A DNA stretch of 39,678 nt from an uncultured Alphaproteobacteria bacterium (GTDB taxonomy: Bacteria > Pseudomonadota > Alphaproteobacteria > Micropepsales > Micropepsaceae), in NCBI GenBank assembly GCA_903862715.1, contig CAIOYY010000044.1, forward strand, positions 1-39,678, read 5' to 3'. Position numbers and translations under genes: made by a program. The notes under the pieces are model-generated. The model saw nothing but the letters and a program-made list of their open reading frames with translations, searched no databases and was not told where the DNA came from. Shown here one piece after another: positions 39,463-39,678 of the stretch (position 1 is the first letter of the stretch; each line of letters starts with the position of its first letter).

Positions 39463-39678
39463 TTACTTTTCCGCTGCGGTTTTCAGATTTGCGAGGCCAG
39501 ATTCGAAGTCTTTTCCGACCATACGATCCATATTCATTAGCGTATGCATGATCTTCGTGACAAATGTATTAGGCCCCTGCATGTCCCAGACGATCTCGGT
39601 TTCCTCGCCCATGGGAACCAAGGTGAAGTCCACGGTATTGTGGGCTTCGAACGGGCTGATGAAGTCAAGCTTAATGCC
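39463..39678 (-). CDS. SRPBCC/polyketide-cyclase-like protein, C-terminal fragment
   Basis: The last 71 codons of a minus-strand gene that begins outside the window. The segment KLDFISPFEAHNTVDFTLVP, the EIVWDMQGPNTF strand and the C-terminal helix NMDRMVGKDFESGLANLK match SRPBCC (START/Bet v1-like) proteins of the polyketide cyclase/AHSA1 type, which bind hydrophobic ligands. It precedes the MFS exporter on the same strand with a 50-bp gap. Confidence 0.8.
   Translation of the reverse strand, partial: GIKLDFISPFEAHNTVDFTLVPMGEETEIVWDMQGPNTFVTKIMHTLMNMDRMVGKDFESGLANLKTAAEK

Overview
The window is about 60% G+C bacterial chromosome and looks alphaproteobacterial. The clearest markers are SciP (the CtrA-inhibitor family), an NDUFS4-type complex I accessory subunit next to a tRNA-Pro gene, an HWE/HisKA_2-type histidine kinase, clustered GANTC (CcrM-type) sites, a TTGA-N6-TCAA Fnr/FixK-type box and MAGLDPA-type palindromic repeats. 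I cannot fix the order or genus. I see no phage, transposase, CRISPR or rRNA genes. No gene-free stretch exceeds about 300 bases.

Layout. 1-6.7 kb: start of a secreted protein, a GAF-histidine kinase, a secreted DUF2272 protein, an orphan Bug/TctC solute-binding protein, a DUF6544-like membrane-anchored protein and a MASE1 histidine kinase preceded by a 31-bp tandem repeat. 6.7-7.4 kb: tRNA-Pro(UGG), the NDUFS4-like gene, a palindromic repeat and tRNA-Arg(UCU). 7.5-14.6 kb: a secreted amidohydrolase-fold protein that has lost metal ligands, an orphan TRAP (DctP) binding protein, large-subunit catalase KatE, two small membrane proteins and DctA. 14.7-17.2 kb: sciP and an MctP-type monocarboxylate symporter with its DUF3311 partner. 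17.2-18.9 kb: three tandem paralogous secreted Cys-rich proteins, two of them translationally coupled. 19-25.5 kb: hisI with a small conserved protein, then a five-gene sulfur amino acid operon (cysK-sseA-GNAT-OPT-metC). 25.6-28.8 kb: a methyltransferase-fold lipoprotein, a tandem pair of secreted paralogs and a PH-like membrane protein. 28.8-39.7 kb: a probable gene remnant, rhodanese, TIGR02444 protein, ornithine-cyclodeaminase-family enzyme, a secreted isochorismatase-fold protein without its cysteine, an hpf gene broken by an in-frame stop, an orphan NMT1-type binding protein, a lipoprotein joining a regulatory-like domain, a c-type heme motif and a Vgb-like propeller, DoxX, a cytochrome c'-like protein, a 52-residue membrane protein under a probable Fnr box, a cupin, DUF1428, a 14-TM MFS exporter and the end of an SRPBCC protein.

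How the genes fit together. Uptake and use of organic acids is a theme (DctA, MctP, DctP- and TctC-type binding proteins), as are sulfur handling (cysK, sseA, rhodanese, metC) and envelope proteins of unknown role. Regulation visible in the DNA includes two promoters sharing an identical -35 plus spacer block, a recurring AAACGGGGAGA ribosome-binding leader on genes of envelope or catabolic type, a GANTC cluster in front of sciP and an Fnr-type box. The least explained units are the three-gene Cys-rich secreted array (17.2-18.9 kb), the heme/propeller lipoprotein plus binding-protein operon (32.5-35.3 kb) and the small Fnr-box gene at 36.5 kb.
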